Part shown: positions 1-12,428 of the stretch, piece by piece
Position numbering within the stretch: position 1 is the first letter of the stretch
How the letters are laid out: the number at the start of each line of letters is the position of its first letter
Origin: Mactromeris polynyma
Lineage: Eukaryota > Mollusca > Bivalvia > Venerida > Mactridae
DNA length: 64,000 nucleotides
Direction of reading: 5' to 3'
Assembly: GCA_032209605.1 (NCBI GenBank)
Contig: JASFXZ010000098.1
Span: forward strand, 308,018-372,017
The notes under the pieces: generated by a model
Database searches by the model: none
Told to the model about the DNA's origin: nothing
What the model saw: only the letters and a program-made list of their open reading frames with translations
Position numbers and translations under genes: made by a program

Positions 1-262
1 CGTGTTTCAACAAATGTGAACGTCCTACACACTGACTGGCGTGTTTCAACAAATGTGAACGTCCTACACACTGACTGGCGTGTTTCAACAAATGTGAACG
101 TCCTACACACTGACTGGCGTGTTTCAACAAATGTGAACGTCCTACACACTGACTGGCGTGTTTCAACAAATGTGAACGTCCTACACACTGACTGGCGTGT
201 TTCAACAAATGTGAACGTCCTACACACTGACTGACATGTTACAACAAATGTGAACGTCCTCA
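1..262. repeat. 39-bp tandem array (window edge)
   Basis: Six near-perfect 39-bp units (cgtgtttcaacaaatgtgaa and so on) plus a diverged partial copy; the array continues off the left edge. The unit length is divisible by 3 and lacks stops in one frame, giving an artefactual 72-residue reading (13-residue period). Confidence 0.97.
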
Positions 263-1696
263 AACAGTATACCGCGTAATTTCGTAGAGTCAGTGTATTT
301 ATAGTTCTACGTAAAGCGTAGCTGTATCTTAAGAGTTAGGGACCAATGTGAGTAGGTTTTGGGTGAGTTGTCATGTCTCATGTGTTCGTGTATGCTGGAC
401 AGCTTGTACAAGTGCACGAGGTTCATTTGTGACATTAGTTAGGCGACTTTCAATTAGTTTACCGCATTGAGTAACTGTTTTTTATAAAAGTAAAAGTGTC
501 ATTGTATCAATAACTCATTCAAACATACTATACAATATATACTCAGCAAAATTGTATCAATTGTCAAAGATATCGTGACATACGTGTATGTACATGTATT
601 TTCACTCAACCACACCTTGATTCAGTTAATTAAACCTTCCCTTTTAGTGTCAAAATAGCTGATAATTTGATCAAATATATTGACACAAGCGTTTGTTAGT
701 CATCAAAATTTTATGAGGAAAAAATGGTTGTGGTTACCTTTAAAGGGATAGGGCCAGTAACTTGACACAGATAGTTCAGCCCCTAGCCTTTAGATACTTT
801 CAAATCAGTTAAGTGATTGAGATGATCACATATATTATAACTTGTTCACATCAGTGATAGGACCAACAAACTCATATTGACCAGCATTTTGTCTTCATTA
901 CATTTTTTCTGTCTGAATGATTGTTGATTCCCTCGGTACACTTCTGACAACTTGTCTTACAATCTGTATGGTTATAACAACGTAGGAGCAAAAAGAATAT
1001 TTTGCATATATATGAGTTGCAGACATGAAATGTTCCTATACATTGCGATATTCCTGCTAGTGCGTCCAATATACGGTAAATAAAAGAGAGAGAATAAGTT
1101 GCTACAGGGAACGCCACATCAAGCAAGTCGAACCTATTTTAAGCTTTTATTTTTTTGAGCTTAATTACCAAAATGTATAAATTCATGTATACAGCACTAA
1201 GAGAATGAACGTTTGAATCATACCCAAATAGTTTGATCATTTCAATCTAGTATAATCAATACACTGCTTAAATGTAAATTTGTATGAAAACACCAAGGAT
1301 TGAGTATATGGCATTTATTGAGGCTTCCACACATGAAAATAATGCCAAAATATGCACAAAATGGTTTGACTGACAGCCATTATAAACTTTCACTTCATGA
1401 CTTTGATGAAATAAAAAATGGTAGAATAACAATGCTATCCAACTATAGCAGTTTTGATGTTGCAAGTTGGTTTTCATCCACCACACAGTACTGAGTTAGG
1501 ATAAATAAATTTGAATCATAATATAAATGTAGAAATTACCCTCAAAAAGCAATGAAAGAAAATCACTTTATTTTAAACACAAATCATTTATTTTTAAAAT
1601 GTTCATGTTGTTGTGTTTTCATCAATCAACAATTTCACATCCCATACACAAGTGGATGAAAGACACAACTCTATATGTATACAGAGTTCATACATT
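263..1696. other. Unassigned AT-rich sequence
   Basis: No recognisable gene, RNA or transposon. Short open frames exist, for example a Cys-rich 84-codon frame at 872-1126 on the minus strand, but none has a family signature or splice context that I can support. Confidence 0.4.
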
Positions 1697-2288
1697 TACA
1701 GTAACTCTGGTCAGTTGGTATGTTGTATTGATGTAAGTATGTCTCATCTAGGTTGAATAATTACAGAAACTCTGGTCAGTTGGTATGTTGTATTTTCTGT
1801 TACACATATTGTACTGATGTAAGTATGTCTCATCTAGGTTGAATAATTACAGAAACTCTGGTCAGTTGGTATGTTGTATTTTCTGTTACACATATTGTAC
1901 TGATGTAAGTATGTCTCATCTAGGTTGAATCATTACAGAAACTCTGGTCAGTTGGTATGTTGTATTTTCTGTTACACATATTGTATTGATGTAAGTATGT
2001 CTCATCTAGGTTGAATCATTACAGAAACTCTGGTCAGTTGGTATGTTGTATTTTCTGTTACACATATTGTATTGATGTAAGTATGTCTCATCTAGGTTGA
2101 ATCATTACAGAAACTCTGGTCAGTTGGTATGTTGTATTTTCTGTTACACATATTGTATTGATGTAAGTATGTCTCATCTAGGTTGAATAATTACAGAAAC
2201 TGTGGTCAGTTGGTATGTTGTATTTTCTGTTACACATATTGTATTGATGTAAGTATGTCTCATCTAGGTTGAATAATTACAGAAACTA
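1697..2288. repeat. 86-bp tandem array, about 7 copies
   Basis: The unit runs from acagaaactctggtcagttg through atgtctcatctaggttgaat. The first copy lacks an internal segment (ttttctgttacacatattgt). Copies differ by single bases (gtactg/gtattg, aataatt/aatcatt). It lies downstream of the MLX stop codon. Confidence 0.97.
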
Positions 2289-3473
2289 TCATGAGATGTT
2301 AACAAGCAGATCAATATTTGAAGTCTACAACAAAGTAGTCATAATGTCACATGTAAAAATAAATTGTCAAATAATTTAAAATACAAATATTAATTTGAAC
2401 ACTAATTTAACTTCCACAGTAAAATCTATAATTTACAAACACATAACTGTCAAATAAAACCGTATATAGCCTTTAGCATAATTAAACTTTCACAAACATC
2501 AAGCTAAACAATGTATAACTACAGTAAAACAACATTAATTAAACACGGGAATACCTATGTTGTTCTATTCTTTAACAGCAAAAAGACTCACTAACAAAAA
2601 AGGAGTAGCCATAAAAAACATATTAAGACGAAATTCCCAAGACAAAAAACAGACAGACAGAATCTCTCCCAGCAGTTTTCCAAAGCAGATTTCTCTCAAC
2701 AAAATGTATTCCATTTTTAAAAAGGTTATAACAATTATACTCTTCAAAGATACATCTAGCTTATCCATATCTGATCATTGACCACAATCCATAAAATGTC
2801 AAATACACTGATGTTGAGAGTTTATCCCAGGTAAAATAAATGTAAAATGTTCATATGTCTATTCATAACTTGAGCCATATAAACATTATTTTTGACAGTA
2901 GTGATTACTTTTTTAATAAACAGCACAAATAAAATCTGTTTTGAAAATAAATTTAATTAACACACAAAAGCAACAAATAAAAGTTAGATTTTGGATTAAA
3001 CATGTAAACAATCGCTTTAGTTCTACATTATATATGTATATGTTTTTTAGGATTTGGACTTGTAGTTGTTTGACAGAATGAGTGATTAAGCTAAATATTA
3101 GCCACAATATGAGGCATTGTGAACAGAATCAGACAATAATCAGAATTGATTGAATGGGTGATCATGTAGAGGGAGATCAGTTGTGGAGATTTTGTCCACA
3201 CAGCAACATGTATGGGACGGACGAAAACACATGGGAAGTATTTTGTCCTAAACTTCCCCAGAAATATGTATTAAGAGGTTTTATCACATAACTTGCACTC
3301 CAGGAGTGGCATAAAGCAGTGACATAAATATCATATGTAACTAGTTACATAAATAGCCAGTGTGACGTTACTTTAAATGACAGCATATTGTTTACAATTG
3401 TTCTGAATTTCGGCATTAGTTAGAAATATTGTTTATTTAAAGATTGAAAACAATCTATTTATGGTGTTATGTG
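2289..3473. other. Unassigned AT-rich sequence downstream of MLX
   Basis: Probably the MLX 3' flank. A minus-strand AATAAA lies near 3431-3436 (tttatt on the plus strand), about 740 bp after the MLX stop, and could be a polyadenylation signal. No other feature is supported. Confidence 0.35.
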
Positions 3474-3634
3474 ATAAATAGAATCTTACATTCGTGCTTA
3501 TTTGATATTGTTTTTATGAAACTCGTCGACTGAAATGAATATGATGCTCGGCAGAGCTTCGCGTCATATTATTTCAGTCGACTCGTTTCATAAAAACAAT
3601 AACAAATCAGCACTCATGTAAGATCCTCTATTTA
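3474..3634. repeat. Long imperfect palindrome (foldback element)
   Basis: Arms of roughly 73 bp (3474-3546 and 3561-3634) are inverted copies, both containing tgtttttatgaaac and gtcgactgaaat, separated by about 14 bp (tcggcagagcttc). Arm mismatches are scattered. It resembles a MITE consisting almost only of its inverted repeats, lying in or just beyond the MLX 3' UTR. Confidence 0.85.
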
Positions 3635-4177
3635 GTACTGATTACCATACACAAATACTGATACAGTTAATACATGGTGCAAGTGTTCTTGAATTTACGA
3701 CTTGTTGAAGGCCTATTTCAACCTAAATATAACAATCACATCTGAACGTTAACAAGTCAGAAAATTAGGTCTGAAAAATGCTTCCAATTTTGCCGAGTAC
3801 ATTAAAAATGATAATGTAGATAATTACCACACACCAATATTGTTATAACTATACAAACATGTTATAGAACAATAAGTAACCCTGCCTACTCTCAGGGCAG
3901 AATTGGATAAAACTACATACATAAGGCAAACATCTATCACTATGAGAAGTATTTGTTAACTTATGAACATCCAAGAAGTTAGAATTTGACACAAAAACCA
4001 ACCCATCAGACAGGAACAAAATTACGACACAAAATATAATGAAATCAGACTAAATTCACAGTGTGATATAAAGTATCTGTGACCCATGTCCACGCATGAA
4101 TTAGCGTTACCACACACATTCCTCAGATCGTTTCACAACTAAAGGGAGGTAACTGTCAGTGAGTCACATTCTTGATG
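3635..4177. other. Probable MLX 3' UTR
   Basis: Sequence immediately after the MLX stop codon on the minus strand. No repeat or ORF is recognised. Assignment as UTR rests on position only. Confidence 0.4.
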
Positions 4178-7100
4178 TTAGTGCGTAAGTTGTTGATTCA
4201 TCTGTCGTAGAATTCCAAGCACAACTTCTCTCAATGTCTGAAAATCAGAACAAATCTTTAGCGGTAAAACTACATCCTAAAGATTTATAATAGTTTTAAT
4301 TCTGAAACCAATATATTTCATTGAATAAAAAAACCATATAAGATCAAATAGATGTCAAATGTGATCTATAAAAGTTGAAAGTACAGCTAAACTTTCTGGA
4401 AATAATTACTGCCAGGTTTTAGGTCAGTACTGCAATGTGTAAACAGTTACAGAGCAGACATGAGATGGGGCAGTACTTAGATTTCATCACATGACAGTGG
4501 AACAAAGCTAAGCAAAATGTTGCCTCGTAATGACAAATAGCCAAGTGATTGAAATCCTTCCACAACATAAAGACGACAGTCAACACTTAACAAGACAGTT
4601 AAAATTTTGCATAAAATTTCATGATAGTATTTCAAGTTTTTAAGATGTTCTGCAGAACAGGTTGGATGATTATTAACAGTACATATTTTTATTAGAGCGG
4701 TCATCGATAGAAACAATATACCGGTAATAGATGTATCACAGATATTTATCCGTCGGTCGATTATGGATTCACATTCTAACAAATTCACGCTTATAAATAA
4801 CGAACACATGCCTGAAAACGACGAAAATTCACTAAAAACAAAAATGGAAGCTTTGCGTTGCCAAAAGGCTATGTCTAAATCTTTGCCGTACCTATCAAAT
4901 GTGTTCAAGGAAAAATAACTAACTGAAGATTATTCTTATATTTTTCTTATCTTTTTTGCAAAAACATACATACTTCATAAAAGTGATGAAACAAGATGGT
5001 CAAAGTAATACATAAAAGACATTACTTTAAGTAAATATATATGAAATCATGAACTGCAAGCATGAAAATGACATTTTAGTGCACAATACTTGATAGATCA
5101 ATGTACTGTCGTTATTTCTCATCCGATATATCGATATCGTTAATACGCATTTTGCTGAATCAATGACAGCTTTATTGTTATTATTTTTTCTCCTACAAAA
5201 CGAGCGTACCTGTGGCTTGCAATACTCTTCCAGCCAGCTGAACACACAAGCTGAAAGCTCAGCAAAGTTGGCCACAGATATATTGGCATTGAATGTGTTG
5301 AACAACGAGTCCATGATCTGTTTAAACTGAAAACAAAATAAAGTTCTTCATTATGATGAGCCACTTTTAATTAAATAAATTATACATCTACATGTAGCGT
5401 TTGAGATAAATTGTTAAAATGATAGATAGAAAGTTCATGTTATATCTCTCCACATATGCAGGTGCTTCATAAATAATCTGCAGTATTTCAGGTGATTTGA
5501 GTTCAATTCTTTATTCATTTGCATTTATTTCAATAGCACATCATTTTAAACAATGATGTTTAGATACCGAATCAAACTACAGACTCACTAAGAGTAAGAG
5601 AGTGAAGACACATTATAAGTCAAATTTCTTCATTGCTTATTACAGTCACATGAACAGATCTCACTGCCTTCTACATATATAAACACATACCAGATCTCAC
5701 TGCCTTCTACATATATAAACACATACCAGATCTCACTGCCTTCTACATATATATAAACACATACCAGATATCACTGCCTTCTACATATATATAAACACAT
5801 ACCAGATATCACTGCCTTCTACATATATATAAACACATACCAGATATCACTGCCTTCTACATATATATAAACACATACCAGATATCACTGCCTTCTACAT
5901 ATATATAAACACATACCAGATCTCACTGCCTTCTACATATATAAACACATACCAGATCTCAATGCCTTCTACATATATAAACACACACCAGATCTCACTG
6001 TCTTCTACATATAAACACATACCAGATATCACTGTCTTCTACATATATACACATACCAGATCTCACTGCCTTCTACATATATACACATACCAGATCTCAC
6101 TGTCTTCTACATATATAAACACATACCAGATCTCACTGCCTTCTACATATATAAACACATACCAGATCTCACTGCCTTCTATATATATAAACACATACCA
6201 GATCTCACTGTCTTCTACATATATACACATACCAGATCTCACTGCCTTCTACATATATATAAACACATACCAGATATCACTGCCTTCTACATATATATAA
6301 ACACATACCAGATATCACTGCCTTCTACATATATATAAACACATACCAGATATCACTGCCTTCTACATATATATAAACACATACCAGATATCACTGCCTT
6401 CTACATATATATAAACACATACCAGATCTCACTGCCTTCTACATATATAAACACATACCAGATCTCAATGCCTTCTACATATATAAACACACACCAGATC
6501 TCACTGTCTTCTACATATAAACACATACCAGATATCACTGTCTTCTACATATATACACATACCAGATCTCACTGCCTTCTACATATATACACATACCAGA
6601 TCTCACTGCCTTCTACATATATACACATACCAGATCTCACTGTCTTCTACATATATAAACACATACCAGATCTCACTGCCTTCTACATATATAAACACAT
6701 ACCAGATCTCACTGCCTTCTACATATATAAACACATACCAGATCTCACTGCCTTCTATATATATAAACACATACCAGATCTCACTGTCTTCTACATATAT
6801 AAACACATACAATTTTTGTTGAGAGCATTTGAGATAAAGATGAGATAAATCAATACATACCACTTGAAACTTCGCCACATCAGACACTTGATTCTGTCCA
6901 TGAACTGGTTGATTTTGATGCGTCTTCACAATGTGCTCATAGTTCCTACAATTACATACAACTATCTATGTTTAGTACAGATACATAACTTCCAAACTTA
7001 AACCAATGTGCCTATGTTCCTACAATTGTATCCTCACAGTATTTTAAATGTCATAGTTACATGTAATTACAGTAAGTTCATAATCAAGCTCAATGTGGTG

Positions 7101-10100
7101 TCTTAACATCTTACAACTTTCTGAAATAAGCCATCAGTTGTTTATAGTTTACACCAGAACAGTTATCTCCCCTAAATCAGGCTATACAACATTTATCAAG
7201 CATTATCACACCATCCTTCATCAGACATTACCGAAAGTTAAGTCTTGCAAACAATACTTTATTCAAGCAAGGTTATGTGCAACATCAATGTAATAAATAT
7301 TTCATCATAAAGATTTCTTACACTGATATGTATGAGATATATATACAGCTGATATGAGGCATATAGCAGACACTAAGGAGTGTGTAGCAGTTGTAACATG
7401 TAAATGACAAACATACGCTTTCATGATTTTCAGCGCCATCACTTCCTTCCGAAGAGAGTCCAGCTCATCTTCCTGTTTCTTTTTTTGTTGCACCAAAAAC
7501 TGGATGTAGTCAATGGCTACCAAGGAATAACATGATGTAAATTATACAAGACAATAGGAATTCATGTCATAATTACAATAAACTGGATGTAGTCAATAGC
7601 TACCAAGGAATAACATGATGTAAATTATACAAGACAATAGGAATTCATGTCATAATACAATAAACTGGATGTAGTCAATAGCTACCAAGGAATAACATGA
7701 TGTAAATTATACAAGACAATAGGAATTCATGTCATAATTACAATAAACTGGATGTAGTCAATGGCTACCAAGGAATAACATGATGTAAATTATACAAGAC
7801 AATTGGAATTCATGTCATAATTACAATAAACTGGATGTAGTCAATGGCTACCAAGGAATAACGTGATGTAAATTATACAAGACAATAGGAATTCATGTCA
7901 TAATTACAATAAACTGGATGTAGTCAATAGCTACCAAGGAATAACATGATGTAAATTATACAAGACAATAGGAATTCATGTCATAATTACAATAAACTGG
8001 ATGTAGTCAATGGCTACCAAGGAATAACATGATGTAAATTATACAAGACAATTGGAATTCATGTCATAATTACAATAAACTGGATGTAGTCAATGGCTAC
8101 CAAGGAATAACATGATGTAAATTATACAAGACAATAGGAATTCATGTCATAATTACAATAAACTGGATGTAGTCAATGGCTACCAAGGAATAACATGATG
8201 TAAATTATACAAGACAATAGGAATTCATGTCATAATTACAATAAACTGAATGAAAGTAATCAAACAGAGGCTTTACTTCATACTAATAGCATCTGCTCTT
8301 TCATCTCAAAGTCCTCTTTTCAGGATGGTAAAAAAGTCAGTAATTTTTTTTTTACTTTTTGGGGGAAATTGAGTTTTTTTTGCTAGGGAAAACAGCCTAA
8401 ATTCAGCAGTAAAATAGAACAAAAGAAATCATAGAGAGACTTTACGTCATACTTACAGCATCTGAGACAGTATAAAGTGTAAGATTCTATATCACTCAGT
8501 GATCAATAATTGATAGATGCCAGATAATCAAACCTGTATCCATTTTTTTACAAAACTCATACATTCTGTATACATACATGTATGTAACCAACACAGTGTA
8601 CTCCATCTTCAAATAGAAATCTTAGCTTTACAGAAGTTAAAATGATGAGTTAATTTTATGAAATACCAGCATAAAGCAATATCAGTTATTTCCATGAACA
8701 CTTACATCTTTGAAGAATTGTAGCCTTGCTCAGCTTACTGGGTCCGAGTGAATCTGTCTGTTGACATGTTGGTACAATACACTGTAGCTCATCATAACCT
8801 CTCTATAAATATACAAACACTCATCATAACCTCTCCATAAATATACAAACACTCATCATAACCTCTCCATAAATATACAAACACTCATCATAACCTCTCT
8901 ACAAACACTCATCATAACCTCTCTACCAACACTCATCATAACCTCTCTACAAACACTCATCATAACCTCTCTACAAACACTCATCATAACCTCTCTACCA
9001 ACACTCATCATAACCTCTCTACAAACACTCATCATAACCTCTCTACAAACACTCATCATAACCTCTCTACAACACTCATCATAACCTCTCTACAACACTC
9101 ATCATAACCTCTCTACAAACACTTATCTTAACCTCTCTACAAACACTCATCATAACCTCTCCATAAATATACAAACACTCATCATAGCAAACACTCATCA
9201 TAACCTCTCTACAACACTCATCATAACCTCTCTACAAACACTCATCATAACCTCTCTACAAACACTCATCATAACCTCTCTACCAACACTCATCATAACC
9301 TCTCTACAAACACTCATCATAACCTCTCTACAAACACTCATCATAACCTCTCTACAAACACTCATCATAGCAAACACTCATCATAACCTCTCTACAACAC
9401 TCATCATAACTTCTCTACAAACACTCATCATAATCTCTCTATAACACTCATCATAACCTCTCTACAACACTCATCATAACCTCTCTACAACACTCATCAT
9501 AACCTCTCTACAACACTCATCATAACCTCTCTACAAACACTTATCTTAACCTCTCTACAAACACTCATCATAACCTCTCCATAAATATACAAACACTCAT
9601 CATAGCAAACACTCATCATAACCTCTCTACAACACTCATCATAACCTCTCTACAAACACTCATCATAATCTCTCTACAACACTCATCATAACCTCTCTAC
9701 AATCACTCATCTTAACCTCTCTACAAACACTCATCATAACCTCTCTACAAACACTCATCTTAACCTCTCTACAAACACTCATCTTAACCTCTCTACAAAC
9801 ACTCATCATAACCTCTCTACAAACACTCATCATAACCTCTCTACAATCACTCATCTTAACCTCTTACACTCAAAGGGAAGGACAGTACGTGTAGTTATTG
9901 ATAAGTTCCAAATGTTTTGTAGGAATTGATGATTTCTAGTTTCCAGTAAAACATGTATGTATTCACCTGATAGCAATGAAGAAGTTAAATTGATAATATA
10001 ATGCATGTATAGTGACCTTGACCTTTGACCTGATGCCCTTAAAATCAATAGGTGCCTTCTACTGGTCATAAACAACACCCCTACAGTGTTTGAGGACCGT

Positions 10101-12428
10101 AGGCTTAAGCATTCTTTAGTTATCAATCAGGAACGCTTTGGTCTACTGACTGACTGATGGACATGCGCAAAGTAATAATTATACCTCCTCTTCTTCAAGG
10201 GGGGCACAAAAACAATCTTAACACAGTTGCGCCTTGTAGATAGATACTACATGTAAACGCCAACAAGTGAACAATCGATGTACCTTTATAGCGTCTCTAC
10301 GCTTCTGTTCCGCTGCTGTATGTGCCTCTCTGCGACGATCCTTGTAACTTAACGTAGCTTTACAGCTGTCACTGTCTTCATCATCTGTATGGAGAAAATC
10401 AATAACTTCATTCATAATAGCAGAGTTTTACAGAATACCTTAATTTGTAGCTGCAGTGGAACCCTACAATAAAACCTTAATTTGAAGCTGCAGTGGAACC
10501 CTACAATAATACCTTAATTTGAAGCTGCAGTGGAACCCTACAATAAAACCTTTATTGTTCCCAAAAAGTCAATCTTAGTTGTGAGGAGGTTTGATTATCA
10601 GGAAAAAATATAGAGAAATATCAGAAAGTGTTACATCAAAATAGGGTCATCTAAATGAGGTTGTCCACATTTGGGGTGGCTGTGAGGTTTTACAGCAATT
10701 ATCAAACTCATACACAGTAATACAGACTTAGTCTGTAAATTAATACAAGCAATATCCAATGAAAATTAGTCCAGTCTTACACACGAAGACAATAGTAACG
10801 ACCAGAATGTACAGTCAAAACATGGGCAGTCAATACCCTTAATCCTCCAATCCCGAGCCCATTCCCCATCCAAAACATGGGCAGTCAGGACCCTTAATCC
10901 TCTAATCCCGAGCCCATTCCCCATCCAAAACATGGGCAGTCAAGACCCTTAATCCTCCAATCCTGAGCCCATTCCCCATCCAAAACATGGGCAGTCAAGA
11001 CCCTTAATCCTCCAATCCCGAGCCCATTCCCCATCCAAAACATGGGCAGTCAGGACCCTTAATCCTCCAATCCCGAGCCCATTCCCCATCCAAAACATGG
11101 GCAGTCAGGACCCTTAATCCTCCAATCCCGAGCCCATTCCCCATCCAAAACATGGGCAGTCAGGACCCTTAATCCTCCAATCCCGAGCCCATTCCCCATC
11201 CAAAACATGGGCAGTCAGGACCCTTAATCCTCTAATCCTGAGCCCATTCCCCATCCAAAACATGGGCAGTCAGGACCCTTAATCCTCCAATCCCGAGCCC
11301 ATTCCCCATCCAAAACATGGGCAGTCAGGACCCTTAATCCTCCAATCCCGAGCCCATTTCCCACTAAAATATTATCTTTTTCCTCATTCTAATTCAATTT
11401 TCCCACTCAAAGCCAAAAGAACCGGAAAAATACTACTATATCTATATATATTTACAAAATACCGGATACATTTTCATGTTTTGTTTAATGATGTGTACCG
11501 GAGCATGACAATTATTGTATGCCTACACCGGTATGACATAGACCATGAAGATGTTAAAAAATTCCCCCAGGTCCCTATCAAGGGCTGTGACCCACTTTCC
11601 CTGAAGTACAGTAAAGCTCCTGGCAGTACTACACCTACACCTTACACGACAAGCGTCATACTGATAACATTAAACCATTAGTTCATATATACCTGTATTG
11701 TGGGCAGAGGAAGCCGAGGAACCAGGAATCGAACCCGTACTTCCTGCACGACCAAACACAAACTGTTGTGCTGTTGTTGGACTCACTGATGACATCTTCT
11801 TTAATTCATTCTCCAAATCTGTATCAAAGTAATAATACCGATGTTAAACATGTTTCATAGAAGACAAATGATAACAAGACAATTTCAATTTGTTTGCATT
11901 GTTTGCAGTCAAGTTGTATTTATAACTCTATATTACCCACTATACATGTACACACAACTTAATTATTTACACTTTGAATGGCAATAATACAGCATCTCGT
12001 AAAGAAAAGTCATTTATCAGCATTTCAGTGATTTTTTACCAAAAATACTTGAAAATTATTTAACTAAAGATGAAGTGTTGTTCATGTAACAGTGGTAGGG
12101 TGACAATGTTTTGTACAGAGTATAATGTATTGATCAGTCGATATAAAGACTATCTTACTGGAATACAAAGTTTGTTTCAGTTTATTTGAGTTCAACATTT
12201 TTCAACAGACAACTTGACATGTCTTGTCAAAGTCTAAGGAAAAATGGAACTTTTCCAAATTTACATTAATTAAACAATGGAGAAATATCAATATTTCTAT
12301 TCAGTAAATCTGTCTTGGACAATTTGACAATCTCAGAAGATGTTAGTATGTAAAAGTAACAAAAGCACCACAGTTTACATACAATTACTGTGTTCAAAAC
12401 TGCCATCACCATAAGAGTGTTCGGCCAT
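4178..12428 (-). CDS. MLX: Max-like protein X (MLX), bHLH-leucine-zipper transcription factor, complete coding region in 8 exons
   Basis: Coding exons in transcript order are 12428-12383, 11818-11693, 10384-10284, 8802-8706, 7516-7417, 6945-6861, 5326-5210 and 4237-4178. They total 732 nt (243 residues plus TAA), and every junction is AG/GT and frame-consistent. Vertebrate MLX is about the same length. An acidic NTDDEDSD stretch (about 56-63) precedes the basic region with the E-box-reading residues H79, E83 and R87. Helix 1, loop and helix 2 run to about 136, followed by a zipper rich in K, E and L (about 137-157). The C-terminal dimerisation/cytoplasmic-retention (WMC) domain (about 158-243) contains IMDSLFNTF and ELSACVFSW. 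By family knowledge, MLX is the obligate partner of Mondo/ChREBP and Mxd/Mnt proteins, binds carbohydrate-response E-boxes and shuttles between cytoplasm and nucleus. The ATG lies 2 nt after a good acceptor (gattgcag), so a non-coding first exon probably lies further upstream and was not located. Introns 2, 3, 4 and 6 contain tandem arrays. Confidence 0.95.
5652..6811. repeat. About 36-bp tandem array in MLX intron 6
   Basis: The unit is cagatctcactgccttctac followed by atatataaacacatac, with TA-number variants (34-38 bp) and atctc/atatc alternation, about 32 copies. A block of variants starting at 5962 recurs at 6468 (506 bp offset), showing a higher-order duplication. Apparent open frames on both strands are shadows of the array. 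Confidence 0.97.
7500..8243. repeat. 83-bp array seeded by the MLX exon 5 acceptor
   Basis: Nine 83-bp units. The first overlaps the true 5' end of MLX exon 5 (7516-7500), its acceptor and 66 bp of intron; eight further copies extend into intron 4. Each copy repeats tagccattgactacatccag (minus strand), or a tagct variant, so it carries an acceptor-like AG plus about 17 exonic bases. Confidence 0.96.
8244..8705. other. MLX intron 4 remainder
   Basis: AT-rich intron sequence between the 83-bp array and exon 4, with a poly-T stretch near 8345. No other feature seen. Confidence 0.5.
8787..9868. repeat. 24-bp array seeded by the MLX exon 4 acceptor
   Basis: The minus-strand unit is tttgtagAGAGGTTATGATG plus AGtg (24 bp; some 23 bp, a few longer with ataaatatacaa). 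The true exon 4 begins AGAGGTTATGATGAG at 8802, directly after tttatag, so units carry a near-copy of the acceptor and the first 15 exonic bases. About 40 copies fill most of intron 3 near the exon. A block including 'catagcaaacactcatcata' recurs three times (near 9180, 9365 and 9600). Confidence 0.96.
10005..10212 (+). repeat. Mollusc-type interspersed repeat with AGGTCA half-sites
   Basis: Begins with tgaccttgacctttgacct (10013-10031) and runs through aaaatcaataggtgccttct to a terminal cttcttcaaggggggcac. The C/G-rich end resembles the end of the element at 33725-34085. I recognise the opening as a motif common in mollusc interspersed repeats; family assignment is uncertain. It lies inside MLX intron 3. 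Confidence 0.55.
10432..10551. repeat. 37-bp tandem repeat, 3 copies, MLX intron 2
   Basis: The unit ccttaatttgaagctgcagt followed by ggaaccctacaataaaa occurs three times with one or two substitutions. Confidence 0.93.
10816..11361. repeat. 55-bp tandem array, 10 copies, MLX intron 2
   Basis: The unit is caaaacatgggcagtcagga followed by cccttaatcctccaatcccg and agcccattccccatc. Copies are almost identical (cag/caa, ctcc/ctct variants), implying recent expansion. Confidence 0.97.
11362..11692. other. MLX intron 2, region next to exon 2
   Basis: Intronic sequence with no recognised element. A 66-codon plus-strand frame at 11481-11681 has some coding-like texture but no identifiable family. 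Confidence 0.4.
11819..12382. other. MLX intron 1, no array
   Basis: AT-rich intron between coding exons 1 and 2; no repeats or other features recognised. Confidence 0.6.

Noticed and set aside
1..262. CRISPR-like array (regular repeats)
   Set aside because: Units are contiguous with no spacers, and the window is animal DNA. The same holds for every other array.
872..1126. 84-codon Cys-containing minus-strand frame that might be a small secreted peptide
   Set aside because: No convincing signal peptide cleavage context, no regular cysteine spacing and no splice or regulatory support.
4477..4908. 143-codon minus-strand frame in MLX intron 7
   Set aside because: The longest frame outside arrays and the LINE, but it has no recognisable family, lies in an intron between two well-supported exons, and such a length is possible by chance in a 64-kb window.
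7305..7523. Start of a separate gene at the ATG near the MLX exon 5 edge
   Set aside because: The frame is MLX exon 5 read into its acceptor; the apparent methionine comes from intron sequence.
10218..10415. MLX isoform beginning at the methionine upstream of exon 3
   Set aside because: The upstream codons lie in intron 2, before a good acceptor (ctccatacag). The spliced model gives a full-length, frame-consistent protein, so this start is not needed.
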